Assembly: GCF_014199195.1 (NCBI RefSeq) | Contig: NZ_JACIJE010000003.1 | Coordinates: forward strand, 248,001-312,000 | Source of the DNA: Neoroseomonas alkaliterrae | Lineage (GTDB): Bacteria > Pseudomonadota > Alphaproteobacteria > Acetobacterales > Acetobacteraceae | Direction of reading: 5' to 3' | Length of the DNA stretch: 64,000 bases | Shown here: positions 51,169 to 58,676 of the stretch, in pieces | How positions within the stretch are numbered: the first letter of the stretch is position 1 | Layout of the letters: each line of letters begins with the position of its first letter | Program-made: the position numbers and the translations under genes | The notes under the pieces: generated by a model | Told to the model about the DNA's origin: nothing | Databases searched by the model: none | The model's input: the letters and a program-made list of their open reading frames with translations, nothing else

Positions 51169-51891
51169 ATGACGGACGAGGAACGGCGCATCATCACCGC
51201 CTTCGTCGAGCGCATGAGCGGCGCGGTGCCGGTGGCTGGCCCCCCGAGCGGCCCCTGGGGCGCGACGGCGCCGGCCCAGAAGCCGAACCTGCCGCCGGTG
51301 GATCCGGAGGCCGACCGCCTCATCGCGGATCTGTTCGCCCGCCACCCCGAGGCGCGCTACCGCATCACCCAGGCCGCCTTCGTGCAGGAGGCGGCGCTGA
51401 TCGAGGCGAACAACCGCATCCAGCAGCTGGAGTGGGAGGTGGAGAACGCCCGCCGCCAGGCCCAGGCCCAGGCCGCGCAGGCCGGGGGGGGCGGGATGTT
51501 CGGCGGTCTGTTCGGCGGCCGCCAGGCGGCGCAGATGCCCCCGCCCATGCCGCCCCGGCCGCAGCCGCAGTATCCGCCCGGCTACAACCCGCAGGCGCTG
51601 GCGCAGCAGTCGCGCGGCGGGATGGGCTTCCTCGGCACCGCGGCCGCCGCAGCGGCCGGTGTGGCCGGCGGCATGCTGCTCGGGAACATGCTGATGAGCG
51701 CCTTCGGCGGCGGTGCGGCGCAGGCGGCGAGCCCCTTCGGCGCGGATGCCTCGCCGGTCTCCTCCCCCTGGACGGACCCGGCCTCGGCCGGCGGCTGGGG
51801 CGGGGAGAAGGCCCCCGCGGCCTCCGACTGGGGCGAGGACGCCGCCGCGGCCGATGACGGCGGCGACTGGGGCGGCGACGAGGAATTCTGA
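51169..51891 (+). CDS. DUF2076 domain-containing protein
   Basis: A 240-residue protein from the ATG at 51169. The N-terminal helical part (MTDEERRIITAFVERMSG, then DRLIADLFARHPEARYRITQ and QQLEWEVENARRQAQAQ) is followed by a Gly/Pro/Gln-rich region, a hydrophobic glycine zipper (GFLGTAAAAAAGVAGGMLLG, about 151-170) and an acidic tryptophan-rich tail ending DWGGDEEF. This combination defines DUF2076. The glycine zipper suggests membrane association. Function unknown. A two-hairpin repeat begins just after its stop. Confidence 0.9.
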   Translation: MTDEERRIITAFVERMSGAVPVAGPPSGPWGATAPAQKPNLPPVDPEADRLIADLFARHPEARYRITQAAFVQEAALIEANNRIQQLEWEVENARRQAQAQAAQAGGGGMFGGLFGGRQAAQMPPPMPPRPQPQYPPGYNPQALAQQSRGGMGFLGTAAAAAAGVAGGMLLGNMLMSAFGGGAAQAASPFGADASPVSSPWTDPASAGGWGGEKAPAASDWGEDAAAADDGGDWGGDEEF

Positions 51892-51902
51892 ATCCCGGTT
51901 CC

Positions 51903-51957
51903 CGAAGGCCCTTCGGCCTTTGGCGGGAGGGGTCCGGGGAGGGCGGCGCCCTCCCCG
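51903..51957 (-). repeat. Two-hairpin intergenic repeat element, copy 2 (inverted)
   Basis: Read on the minus strand this has the order of the element at 7267-7326. Hairpin A is CGGGGAGGGC (51935-51944), loop GGC, GCCCTCCCCG (51948-51957). The linker, read on the minus strand, is GGACCCCTCCCGCC. Hairpin B is CGAAGGCC (51903-51910), loop CTTC, GGCCTTTG (51915-51922) with one G-T pair. Linker and hairpin B core closely match copy 1, so this is a mobile or dispersed repeat rather than a simple terminator, though it lies right after the DUF2076 gene. Confidence 0.7.
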
Positions 51958-51995
51958 TTCGCATTTCGCTTCGTGATTGACTGCCCTCGCCGCAT

Positions 51996-52009
51996 GATGA
52001 TTTCTCATC
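51996..52009. promoter_or_regulatory. Small dyad just before the LysR gene
   Basis: GATGA-TTTC-TCATC is a perfect 5-bp dyad ending four bases before the ATG at 52014. LysR regulators often autoregulate from such sites, but the repeat is short and lies where the ribosome would bind, so the assignment is tentative. Confidence 0.25.
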
Positions 52010-52013
52010 CGTC

Positions 52014-52871
52014 ATGCGCGTTCCCGACCTCGACCTCGACCTGCTGCGCGGCTTCGTGACGGTCGCCGAGCGCGGCGGCTTCACCGCCGCCGGCGTCGCG
52101 CTCGGCCTGACGCAATCGGCGATCAGCCTGAAGGTGAAGCGGCTCGAGGACATCCTCGGCAAGCGCGTGCTGGAGCGCGGCGGCCGCGGCGTGGCGCTGA
52201 CGCGGGAGGGCGAGACGCTGCTCGCCTATGCCCGCCGCATCCTCGCGCTGAACGACGAGGCGGTGCGGCGCATGGTCGCACCCCCGGTGGCCGGGCGGCT
52301 GCGCCTCGGCGTCGCGGACCACTTCATCCCGCGCAACCTCGCGCCCGTCCTGGCGCGCTTCGCCCGCACCTACCCGGACGTGCATCTCGAGGTGGAGGTC
52401 GGCCGCAGCCACGAGTTGCGCGCGGCGATGGCCGACGGCGCGCTCGACCTCGTGCTCGGCAAGCGGCGCGACGGCGAGACGGAAGGCCGGCCGATCTTCA
52501 CCGAGACCATCGTCTGGGTCGCCGCCCCCGGCTGGGAACCCCCCGAAGGCCGCCCGCTGCCCATCGCGATGCTGCCGCAGGGCTGCATGTTCCGCGACCG
52601 GGCGCTCGCCGCCCTGGCGCGGGCGGGGATCGCCTTCGAGGTGGTCTTCACCTCGGCCTCCCTCACCGGCGTCGCGGCCGCCGCGCAGGCCGGCTTCGCG
52701 GTGACGGTGCTCGGCCGCACGGGACTGCCGCCGGGCCTTCTGGAACTGCCCGACCTGCCAGGCTGCGGCACGGCGGAGATGTGCCTCTTCGGCGACGCCG
52801 AGGGCCGTTCCGCGCTGGTCGAGCCGCTGATCGGCTTCATCCGCGACAGCGTCGCCGCGCCCGCCGGATGA
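52014..52871 (+). CDS. LysR family transcriptional regulator
   Basis: A 285-residue regulator. The winged helix-turn-helix is at about residues 8-66 (LLRGFVTVAERGGFTAAGVA, TQSAISLKVKRLEDILG, LTREGETLLAYARRIL). The effector domain starts near RLRLGVADHFIPRNLAPVLA and continues YPDVHLEVEVGRSHELRAAM, ADGALDLVLGKR and AGFAVTVLGRTGLPPGL. It has no divergent neighbour, since the gene upstream points the same way and the one downstream is convergent. The genes it controls cannot be told from position. A nearby accessory cluster (52887-62771) is a candidate. Confidence 0.93.
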   Translation: MRVPDLDLDLLRGFVTVAERGGFTAAGVALGLTQSAISLKVKRLEDILGKRVLERGGRGVALTREGETLLAYARRILALNDEAVRRMVAPPVAGRLRLGVADHFIPRNLAPVLARFARTYPDVHLEVEVGRSHELRAAMADGALDLVLGKRRDGETEGRPIFTETIVWVAAPGWEPPEGRPLPIAMLPQGCMFRDRALAALARAGIAFEVVFTSASLTGVAAAAQAGFAVTVLGRTGLPPGLLELPDLPGCGTAEMCLFGDAEGRSALVEPLIGFIRDSVAAPAG

Positions 52872-52886
52872 TCCGGACGGCGCGCG

Positions 52887-53768
52887 CTAAGGCAACCAGA
52901 CCGAGCCTTCGGGCGGCGTGTCCGAGAGCAGCAGCTCCTCGAAGAAGCGCACCATCGCATCGCGCAGGAACAGCCCGGCGATGACGCCGTGATGCGCGAC
53001 GCCCTCCACCGCGATGGCGCGGCTGCCCGGCAGCGCGATGCTGTGCAGCCGCGTGCGCACCGCGTCCCGCGCATGCCCGCGCCCATGCACGCAGAGCAGG
53101 CGCGTGCGGCCCGGCGCCGCCGCGATGATGCGGTCGAAGGCGCGGCGGTCGAGCTCCCGCCCCTCGCTGCGCCGCCCGCTCATGGCCAGCGGATGCGCGC
53201 CGCCGAGGCTCATCGCCACGCGCGCGCCGAGCCCGGCGCCATAGGCGAGCGCCGCCGCCCCGCCCGCGCTGGTGCCGAAGCAGCGCAGCGCGGCATAGCG
53301 CGACAGCGGCAGATCCCGCCCGAGCCGCGTCGCGAGCGCGACCGGATCGGCCGCGTAGCCCGGAATGCCGCGCAGGAAACTCGCCTGCGAGGCGTCGGCG
53401 AGCACCAGCACGTCGCATCGCGCGGCGGGAAAGGCCTGCAGGACAGGCGCGACGGGCATCATCAGCCGGTGCGCCACGCCGCAGAAGCCGATGACGAGCT
53501 CGCGCCGCGAACCGGGCGCGCCCTCGGCCTCGAACAGCGTCACGCCCGGGGCGATGTCGCGGCGGCGGAAGGGCTCGGGCTCGGGCCGCACGCGCCGCAC
53601 GAGTCCATCGAGCCGCGCGATCCAGGGCCGCGCCGCCTCGGGCAGCGCATCGGCGCCGGCGGCGAGCGCCGTCACCTCGGCGGGCGTCAGGCGGTTCTCC
53701 GCCTCGATCTGCGCGCGGTAGAGATCGGCGGTCGTCGCCGAGGCGGCCAGCGCCGCGAGGGCATCCAT
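52887..53768 (-). CDS. Predicted alpha/beta hydrolase coupled to a stand-alone carrier protein
   Basis: A 293-residue protein. The N-terminal 60 residues are helical (MDALAALAASATTADLYRAQ). The hydrolase part has strand ELVIGFCGVAH, DVLVLADASQASFLRG, and the nucleophile elbow CFGTSAGGAAALAYG with S167, and near the end AVEGVAHHGVI, whose His is a candidate catalytic base. The acid residue is not evident. Its ATG overlaps the stop of the carrier-protein gene (TGATG), so it probably acts on the carrier-bound acyl group, as a thioesterase or acyltransferase. I do not recognise a named family. Confidence 0.75.
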   Translation of the reverse strand: MDALAALAASATTADLYRAQIEAENRLTPAEVTALAAGADALPEAARPWIARLDGLVRRVRPEPEPFRRRDIAPGVTLFEAEGAPGSRRELVIGFCGVAHRLMMPVAPVLQAFPAARCDVLVLADASQASFLRGIPGYAADPVALATRLGRDLPLSRYAALRCFGTSAGGAAALAYGAGLGARVAMSLGGAHPLAMSGRRSEGRELDRRAFDRIIAAAPGRTRLLCVHGRGHARDAVRTRLHSIALPGSRAIAVEGVAHHGVIAGLFLRDAMVRFFEELLLSDTPPEGSVWLP

Positions 53769-54058
53769 CAGCCGCGCACGGCCAGATGCGCGGCGAGCGC
53801 GGCCACGCCGGGATGGTCGAGCAGCGCCGCCTCGCTCACCTCGATGCCGGCTTCGAGCTGCAGCCAGATGCACAGCTCCATGCGGGCGAGGGAATCGAAA
53901 CCCAGCGCCTCGAAGCTGCATTCCGCCGCCGGGTCGTCGAGCAGCGCGCGCAGGTCCGGATCGGTCACGGTGACGACCGGGTTCTGACGCACGCCCTCGG
54001 CGATCAGGGCGCGCAGCGCGGCACGATCGCGCGTGGATGGGGCGGGCGGCAGGTCCAT
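53768..54058 (-). CDS. Stand-alone acyl/peptidyl carrier protein
   Basis: A 96-residue carrier protein. The phosphopantetheine site is S56 in FEALGFDSLARMEL, followed by the usual acidic helix (CIWLQLEAGIEVSEAALLDH) and the end VAALAAHLAVRG. Unlike AcpP (27350-27589) it has an N-terminal extension of about 25 residues and the G-F-D-S-L motif of secondary-metabolism carriers. It lies between an AMP-forming ligase (167 bases upstream) and the hydrolase it overlaps, so the ligase probably loads it. No phosphopantetheinyl transferase or condensation enzyme is nearby. Confidence 0.9.
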   Translation of the reverse strand: MDLPPAPSTRDRAALRALIAEGVRQNPVVTVTDPDLRALLDDPAAECSFEALGFDSLARMELCIWLQLEAGIEVSEAALLDHPGVAALAAHLAVRG

Positions 54059-54225
54059 CGGTCTGGCAGGCTTCCTTTATGGGCAATCTGACGAGGCGAG
54101 GCCCCAGGGGCAAGCGCCGCCGCATGCCAGCAGGCGAGACGGCCGAGGTTTCGCCCGATGGCACCGCGCGCGGGATCAAGCGCTGACGCCCGGCCGTCAA
54201 GGGCCTGATCCATCGCCGCCGGAGA

Positions 54226-55674
54226 TCAGTCCCGGGACAGTCCCGCGAGGCGCGCGAGGTCCCGCCGCAGAACCTTGCCCGCGGCGTTGCGCGGCAGCGC
54301 ATCGAGCGCGACGATCCGCCGCGGCGCGCGCAGCCCGAGCCTCTCCCGGCAGGCCGCGAGCAGCGCGGCGGTGTCCATCCCCTCCCGCGCGACCACGGCG
54401 AGCAGCGGGATGTCGCCATGCTCGGCCGAGCGCAGCGCGAAGGCCGCGCATTCCACGAGGCCGGGGAAGCCCGCCGCGGCGGCCTCGATCTCGGCAGGAA
54501 AGATCTTGATGGTGCCGAGGTTCATCATGTCGTCCGCGCGGCCGGCGAGCACCAGCGCCCCGCCTTGCGTCAGCCACCCGGCATCGCCGGGGTGGAACCA
54601 TCCGTCGCGGAAGGCGCGCGCCGTCGCCTCCGGGTCGTCGAGATAGGCCGTCGCCGCCGCGGCACTGCGTATGCGCACGAGGCCGCGCTCGCCCGGTGGC
54701 AGGACGCGCCCATCCTCGTCCACCACCTCGACCATGACGCCCGGCACGGGTGGGCCCACCGTGTCGGGGTGCTCGTCGTGATGCGCGGGCCGGGCGATGG
54801 TGACGGGGCCGGTCTCGCTCGTGCCGTAGAGCACGCAGACATCGGGCGTCAGCGCCGCCATCAGCCGCCGGCGCAGCGAGGCCGATACCGGCCCGCCCGC
54901 CAGCGTGATGCCGGTCTGCGGCGGCCAGGGCGGCGCGCCCGGCCGCGCCATCGCCGCGAGCAGCGCCTCCGCCTTCACCGGCGCGATGTTGAGCCGCGTC
55001 ACGCCGTGGCGCGCGCAGACCTCCGCCACCTCGGCGCCGGCGCCGTTGTTGGCGAGCACCTCCGTCCCGCCGGCGGCGAGGGTGTGCAGCTGCAGCCGCT
55101 TGGCGTTGTTGAACTCATTGCCGATGCTGCGGAAGCGCACGGTGCCGAGATCGGCCGTCATCATCCCCTGCATCGCCAGCGCGGCTTCCGGCAGCGCGAT
55201 GAGCTTGGGCTTGCCGGTGGTGCCGGAACTGGTGATCACCAGCGTCCCGCCGCCGGCCAGGGGCGGCGCAGGCGCATCCTCCGCCCCCTCCGCCGCGATG
55301 GCGCGGATATCGGGGCGCAGAAGCGGCATGCCGGGCAGCGCATCCGCCTCCCGCTCGCCGAGCACGGCGGCGACGCGAAGCCGCGCCGCGAGATCCGCGC
55401 GCATCGCCGGCGGATCCCGGCTGCCGAGCGTCACCTGCCGGCAGCCGAGCGCGAGCAGCGCGAGCGTCGCGAGCAGATGCGGATACTCCTCGCGCAGCGT
55501 CAGCCCGACCGTGTCCCCGGGCCCGATCCCCTGCCGCCGCAGCCAGCCGGCCAGGCGCCGTGCATGCGCGGCGAGCGTGGCATAGGCGATGCCGCGGCCG
55601 GCATCCACCACCGCGACGCGCGCCGGATCGCGGGCCGCCACCGCCGCGATGCCGCCGACGACGGAGGCGGTCAT
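54226..55674 (-). CDS. AMP-forming acyl/aminoacyl ligase (ANL superfamily)
   Basis: A 482-residue adenylating enzyme. ANL core motifs: A3 TSSGTTGKPK (about 148-157), A5 YGTSETGP, A7 GWFHPGDAG, A8 GRADDMMNLGTIKIFPAEIE, and A10 PRNAAGKVLRR with catalytic K467. The enzyme activates a carboxylic acid with ATP and transfers it to CoA or a carrier protein. The gene is shorter than typical acyl-CoA synthetases (500-550). It starts eight bases after a TctC gene and precedes a stand-alone carrier protein, the likely acceptor. Substrate cannot be read from sequence. Confidence 0.9.
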   Translation of the reverse strand: MTASVVGGIAAVAARDPARVAVVDAGRGIAYATLAAHARRLAGWLRRQGIGPGDTVGLTLREEYPHLLATLALLALGCRQVTLGSRDPPAMRADLAARLRVAAVLGEREADALPGMPLLRPDIRAIAAEGAEDAPAPPLAGGGTLVITSSGTTGKPKLIALPEAALAMQGMMTADLGTVRFRSIGNEFNNAKRLQLHTLAAGGTEVLANNGAGAEVAEVCARHGVTRLNIAPVKAEALLAAMARPGAPPWPPQTGITLAGGPVSASLRRRLMAALTPDVCVLYGTSETGPVTIARPAHHDEHPDTVGPPVPGVMVEVVDEDGRVLPPGERGLVRIRSAAAATAYLDDPEATARAFRDGWFHPGDAGWLTQGGALVLAGRADDMMNLGTIKIFPAEIEAAAAGFPGLVECAAFALRSAEHGDIPLLAVVAREGMDTAALLAACRERLGLRAPRRIVALDALPRNAAGKVLRRDLARLAGLSRD

Positions 55675-55682
55675 GCCCGCGC

Positions 55683-56639
55683 CTAGCGCTGCGACCAGGG
55701 CGTGCGCTGCCAGAGCTCGCGGTAGCGGTCCTGCAGCCCGGCGAGGCGCGTGAACCAGGCCGCACCTTCCTCGTAGCGCGGTTCGGTGAAGCGGCCGCGC
55801 ATCACGCGGACGAATTCCGGGTCCTGGATGACATCGGCCATCGCCTCGCGCAGGCGCTGAAGGATGGCGGGCGGCGTGCCGGCGGGGGCGACGAGGCCGC
55901 GCTCGGAGGCCATCTCCACGGGATGCCCGAGTTCCTTGAGCGTCGGCACGTCGGGGCGGAAGGGGCTGCGCTCGGCCCCCGCCATGGCGAGCGTCCGCAG
56001 CTTCTCCCGGTTGGCCGAGACGGGGCCGAGGTTGAGGCCCGTCGAATCCACCTGCCGGGCGAGCACCGCCGCACGCAGCTGCGGGTCGCCCTGGAACACC
56101 ACATGCACGAAGCGGGTGCCGGTATGCGCCTGCAGCAGCACGAGTTGCAGGTGATCGTCCGTGCCCGTGCCGGGCGAGGCATAGGTGATGGTCTCCGGCC
56201 GCGCCCGGGCAGCGGCCAGCAGGTCGTCCAGCGTCTTGAAGGGGCTGTCCTCGTGCACCGTGATCGCGGTCGGGTCGGTGACCATGTTGGCGATGCCGGC
56301 GAAGTCCTCGAGCCTGAACTGCGCGCGCCGCTCGATCGGGATGGTGAGCAGGCCGGGCATGTTGGTGGTGCCGAGCACATGCCCGTCAGGCCGCGCGCGC
56401 GCCACCGAGGCGAGCGCCACCTCGCCCCCCGCGCCGGGCCGGTTCACCACCACCACCGAGCCGCCGATGCGCTTTTCCAGCAGCGGCGCGACGGCGCGCG
56501 CGTCGAGGTCGGTCGCGCCGCCGGGCACGAAGCCGACGACGATCTCGATCGGCCGCTCGGGCCAGCGCGGCTGCGCCAGCGCCGGGGCCGCGATGGTGGC
56601 GCCGGCGGCGCCGAGCAGCGTCCTTCGCGTGAGTGTCAT
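55683..56639 (-). CDS. TctC/Bug-type periplasmic solute-binding protein
   Basis: A 318-residue exported protein with signal peptide MTLTRRTLLGAAGATIAAPA (cleavage near ALAQ). The receptor motifs are PERPIEIVVGFVPGGATDLDARA, VVVNRPGAGGEVALAS and ITYASPGTGTDDHLQLVLLQ. The ATG at 56639 overlaps the epimerase stop by four bases and the ligase gene follows eight bases after its stop, so the solute it binds may be the substrate of the ligase. The divergence from the copies at 48269 and 57725 argues against recent duplication. Confidence 0.93.
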   Translation of the reverse strand: MTLTRRTLLGAAGATIAAPALAQPRWPERPIEIVVGFVPGGATDLDARAVAPLLEKRIGGSVVVVNRPGAGGEVALASVARARPDGHVLGTTNMPGLLTIPIERRAQFRLEDFAGIANMVTDPTAITVHEDSPFKTLDDLLAAARARPETITYASPGTGTDDHLQLVLLQAHTGTRFVHVVFQGDPQLRAAVLARQVDSTGLNLGPVSANREKLRTLAMAGAERSPFRPDVPTLKELGHPVEMASERGLVAPAGTPPAILQRLREAMADVIQDPEFVRVMRGRFTEPRYEEGAAWFTRLAGLQDRYRELWQRTPWSQR

Positions 56640-57649
56640 GACGTCCTTCCCTCGTTGCTTTCGATCCAGGCCATAAGGCGGCGCAGGCCTTCCTCCATGC
56701 CGACCTGCGGCTTCCAACCGATCGCGCGGAACGCTTCCTCATGCGCGATGCGGAAGGCGCCGCCGGAGGTCAGCCGCACCTTGCCCGGCGTGTCGCCGAC
56801 GAATTCGGGCTCGATGTCGGAGCCGGCGAGCTTCGTGACCATCCGCACCAGCTCGAGCGTGGTCACCGGCGCGGGGCCGGAGGTGTTCACCGCGACATCG
56901 GTCGCCTCCGCCTCGAAGGCCATGCGGTTGGCGCGGGCGAGGTCGCCGACATAGACGAAGTGCTTGGTCTCGCTGCCGTCGCCATAGACCTGCGGGCGCT
57001 CGCCGCGCTTCACCCTGTCCCAGGTCTCGATGATGTAGAGCGCATTCGCCGCGCGATAGTGCTGCCGCTCGCCATAGACGGTGGAATAGCGCAGCACCAC
57101 GTAGTCGAGGCCGAAGCGCCGCTTGTAGTCGCGGCAGAGCTGCTCGCCGATGATCTTGGTCGCGCCGTAGAGGATGGCGGCCGGCGGCGCGCCCGCCGAA
57201 TGGAAGGGCGTGTCCTCCACCAGCTCGCCCTTCACGCCGGGGCCGTAGCCATAGACGGCGTTGGAGGAGGCGAAGACCACCTTCCGCACCCCCGTGGCGC
57301 GCGCGGCCTCCAGCGCGTTCTGCACGCCGCGGATGTTGACGTCGAGCCCGCCCCAGGGGTCGCGGTCCATGTTCAGCGTCATGTAGGCGGCGAGCAGCAG
57401 CGCGCCCTGGCAGCCCTCCATGGCGCGCAGCAGGTCCGGCAGGCGCATCACGTCGCCGCGCACCAGGCGCAGGCGGGGGTTGTCCTTCAGATGCGCGACG
57501 GCGGCCTCGGAGCCCATCGAGAAATTGTCGAACAGCACGACTTCCGATGCGCCGGCATCGAGCAGCCCGGCGGCGGTGGCGGAGCCGACCAGGCTCGCCC
57601 CGCCCACGATGATGAACCTGTTGCCGGCAATCGGCACGGATGCGGACAT
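56636..57649 (-). CDS. NAD-dependent epimerase/dehydratase family protein
   Basis: A 337-residue extended SDR. The cofactor site is RFIIVGGASLVGSATAAGLL, a GxxxxxG variant, followed by the acidic LFDNFSMGS, the active-site S in VVFASSNAVYG, Y-x3-K in YGATKIIGEQ, and YSTVYGERQHYRAAN with the substrate-recognition Arg. Extended SDRs epimerise, reduce or dehydrate nucleotide sugars or other alcohols. It is the first gene of a four-base-overlapping set with TctC, ligase, carrier and hydrolase. Substrate unknown. Confidence 0.88.
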   Translation of the reverse strand: MSASVPIAGNRFIIVGGASLVGSATAAGLLDAGASEVVLFDNFSMGSEAAVAHLKDNPRLRLVRGDVMRLPDLLRAMEGCQGALLLAAYMTLNMDRDPWGGLDVNIRGVQNALEAARATGVRKVVFASSNAVYGYGPGVKGELVEDTPFHSAGAPPAAILYGATKIIGEQLCRDYKRRFGLDYVVLRYSTVYGERQHYRAANALYIIETWDRVKRGERPQVYGDGSETKHFVYVGDLARANRMAFEAEATDVAVNTSGPAPVTTLELVRMVTKLAGSDIEPEFVGDTPGKVRLTSGGAFRIAHEEAFRAIGWKPQVGMEEGLRRLMAWIESNEGRTS

Positions 57650-57724
57650 GCGCGGATCTTCCCCTGGCGTTTCCCGCGCACATGATCACCCGTCCGGCCG
57701 CGCCGGCAAAGACCGGCCGGCGCG

Positions 57725-58660
57725 CTATTCGACGCGCGCGCCCGAGAGGCGCACCGCCTCGGCCCATTTCGCCACCTCGGCCTGCAGGAAGGCCGGGAAG
57801 GCGTCGGGGCCGATGGCCCCCGGCTCCACGCCCATGCCGCGCAGCCGCGCGGCCTGCGCTTGCACGGCGGCCAGCACCACCTCGGCCACCCGGCGCACCA
57901 CGGGCATCGGCGTGCCCGCGGGGGCGAGCAGCGCCTGCCAGGCCACCGCCTCGAAGCCGGGCCAGGTCTCGGCGACGGTCGGCACCTCGGGCCAGTCGGG
58001 CAGGCGCTGGGCGGTGGACATGGCGATGGGCCGGATCGCGCCCGCGCGCGCCTGCGCCGCGCTGGGGGGCAGGTTCTCGAAGGCCGCCTGGATGCGCCCG
58101 GCGACCAGTTCCGTGATGGTCGGCGCGCTGCCGCGGAAGGGCACATGCACCGCCTGGAAGCCGGCGCGGTGCCGGATGAGTTCCATCACGAGGTGCGGCA
58201 GCGTGCCGATGCCCGCGCTGCCGTAGCTCACGCCCTGCGGCTGCGCCCGCGCCCAGGCCAGGAAGCCCGGGAAGTCGCGCACCGGCACCGCGGGATGGAC
58301 GCTGAGAAGGTTGGGCACCAGCCCGATCACGCAGACCGGGACGAAGTCGCGCAGGATGTCGAAGGGCAGGCGGGGATAGAGCGTGGCATTGGCCGCATGG
58401 GCCGCCGCCGCGGTCAGCCAGACCGAACCGTCGGCCGGCGCGCGCGCCACGTATTCCGCGCCGATGTTGCCGCCCGCGCCGGGGCGGTTCTCGACCACCA
58501 CGGTGCCACCCAGCGCCTCGGTCAGCGCCTGAGCGGCGAAGCGCGAGAGCAGGTCGGAGGCGCCGCCCGGCGTATAGGGGCTGACGATGCGCATCTGCTG
58601 CGGCTGCGCCCGCGCCAGCGCGGGCAGCGCGAGACCGGCGAGGAGAAGGCGTCGGCGCAT
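57725..58660 (-). CDS. TctC/Bug-type periplasmic solute-binding protein
   Basis: A 311-residue exported protein from the ATG at 58660, chosen because GGAGG lies six bases upstream; a TTG six bases further up would touch it. Signal MRRRLLLAGLALPALARAQ. Motifs: MRIVSPYTPGGASDLLSRFA, VVVENRPGAGGNIGAEYVA and VSYGSAGIGTLPHLVMELI. It lies 16 bases after the acyl-CoA dehydrogenase gene and may serve its pathway. Third orphan Bug receptor in the window. Confidence 0.93.
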   Translation of the reverse strand: MRRRLLLAGLALPALARAQPQQMRIVSPYTPGGASDLLSRFAAQALTEALGGTVVVENRPGAGGNIGAEYVARAPADGSVWLTAAAAHAANATLYPRLPFDILRDFVPVCVIGLVPNLLSVHPAVPVRDFPGFLAWARAQPQGVSYGSAGIGTLPHLVMELIRHRAGFQAVHVPFRGSAPTITELVAGRIQAAFENLPPSAAQARAGAIRPIAMSTAQRLPDWPEVPTVAETWPGFEAVAWQALLAPAGTPMPVVRRVAEVVLAAVQAQAARLRGMGVEPGAIGPDAFPAFLQAEVAKWAEAVRLSGARVE

Positions 58661-58676
58661 GGTCAACCTCCCGTGC

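Noticed and set aside
55683..58660. Tandem duplication of TctC genes
   Set aside because: The two proteins share only family motifs and are separated by an epimerase gene, so recent duplication is not supported.
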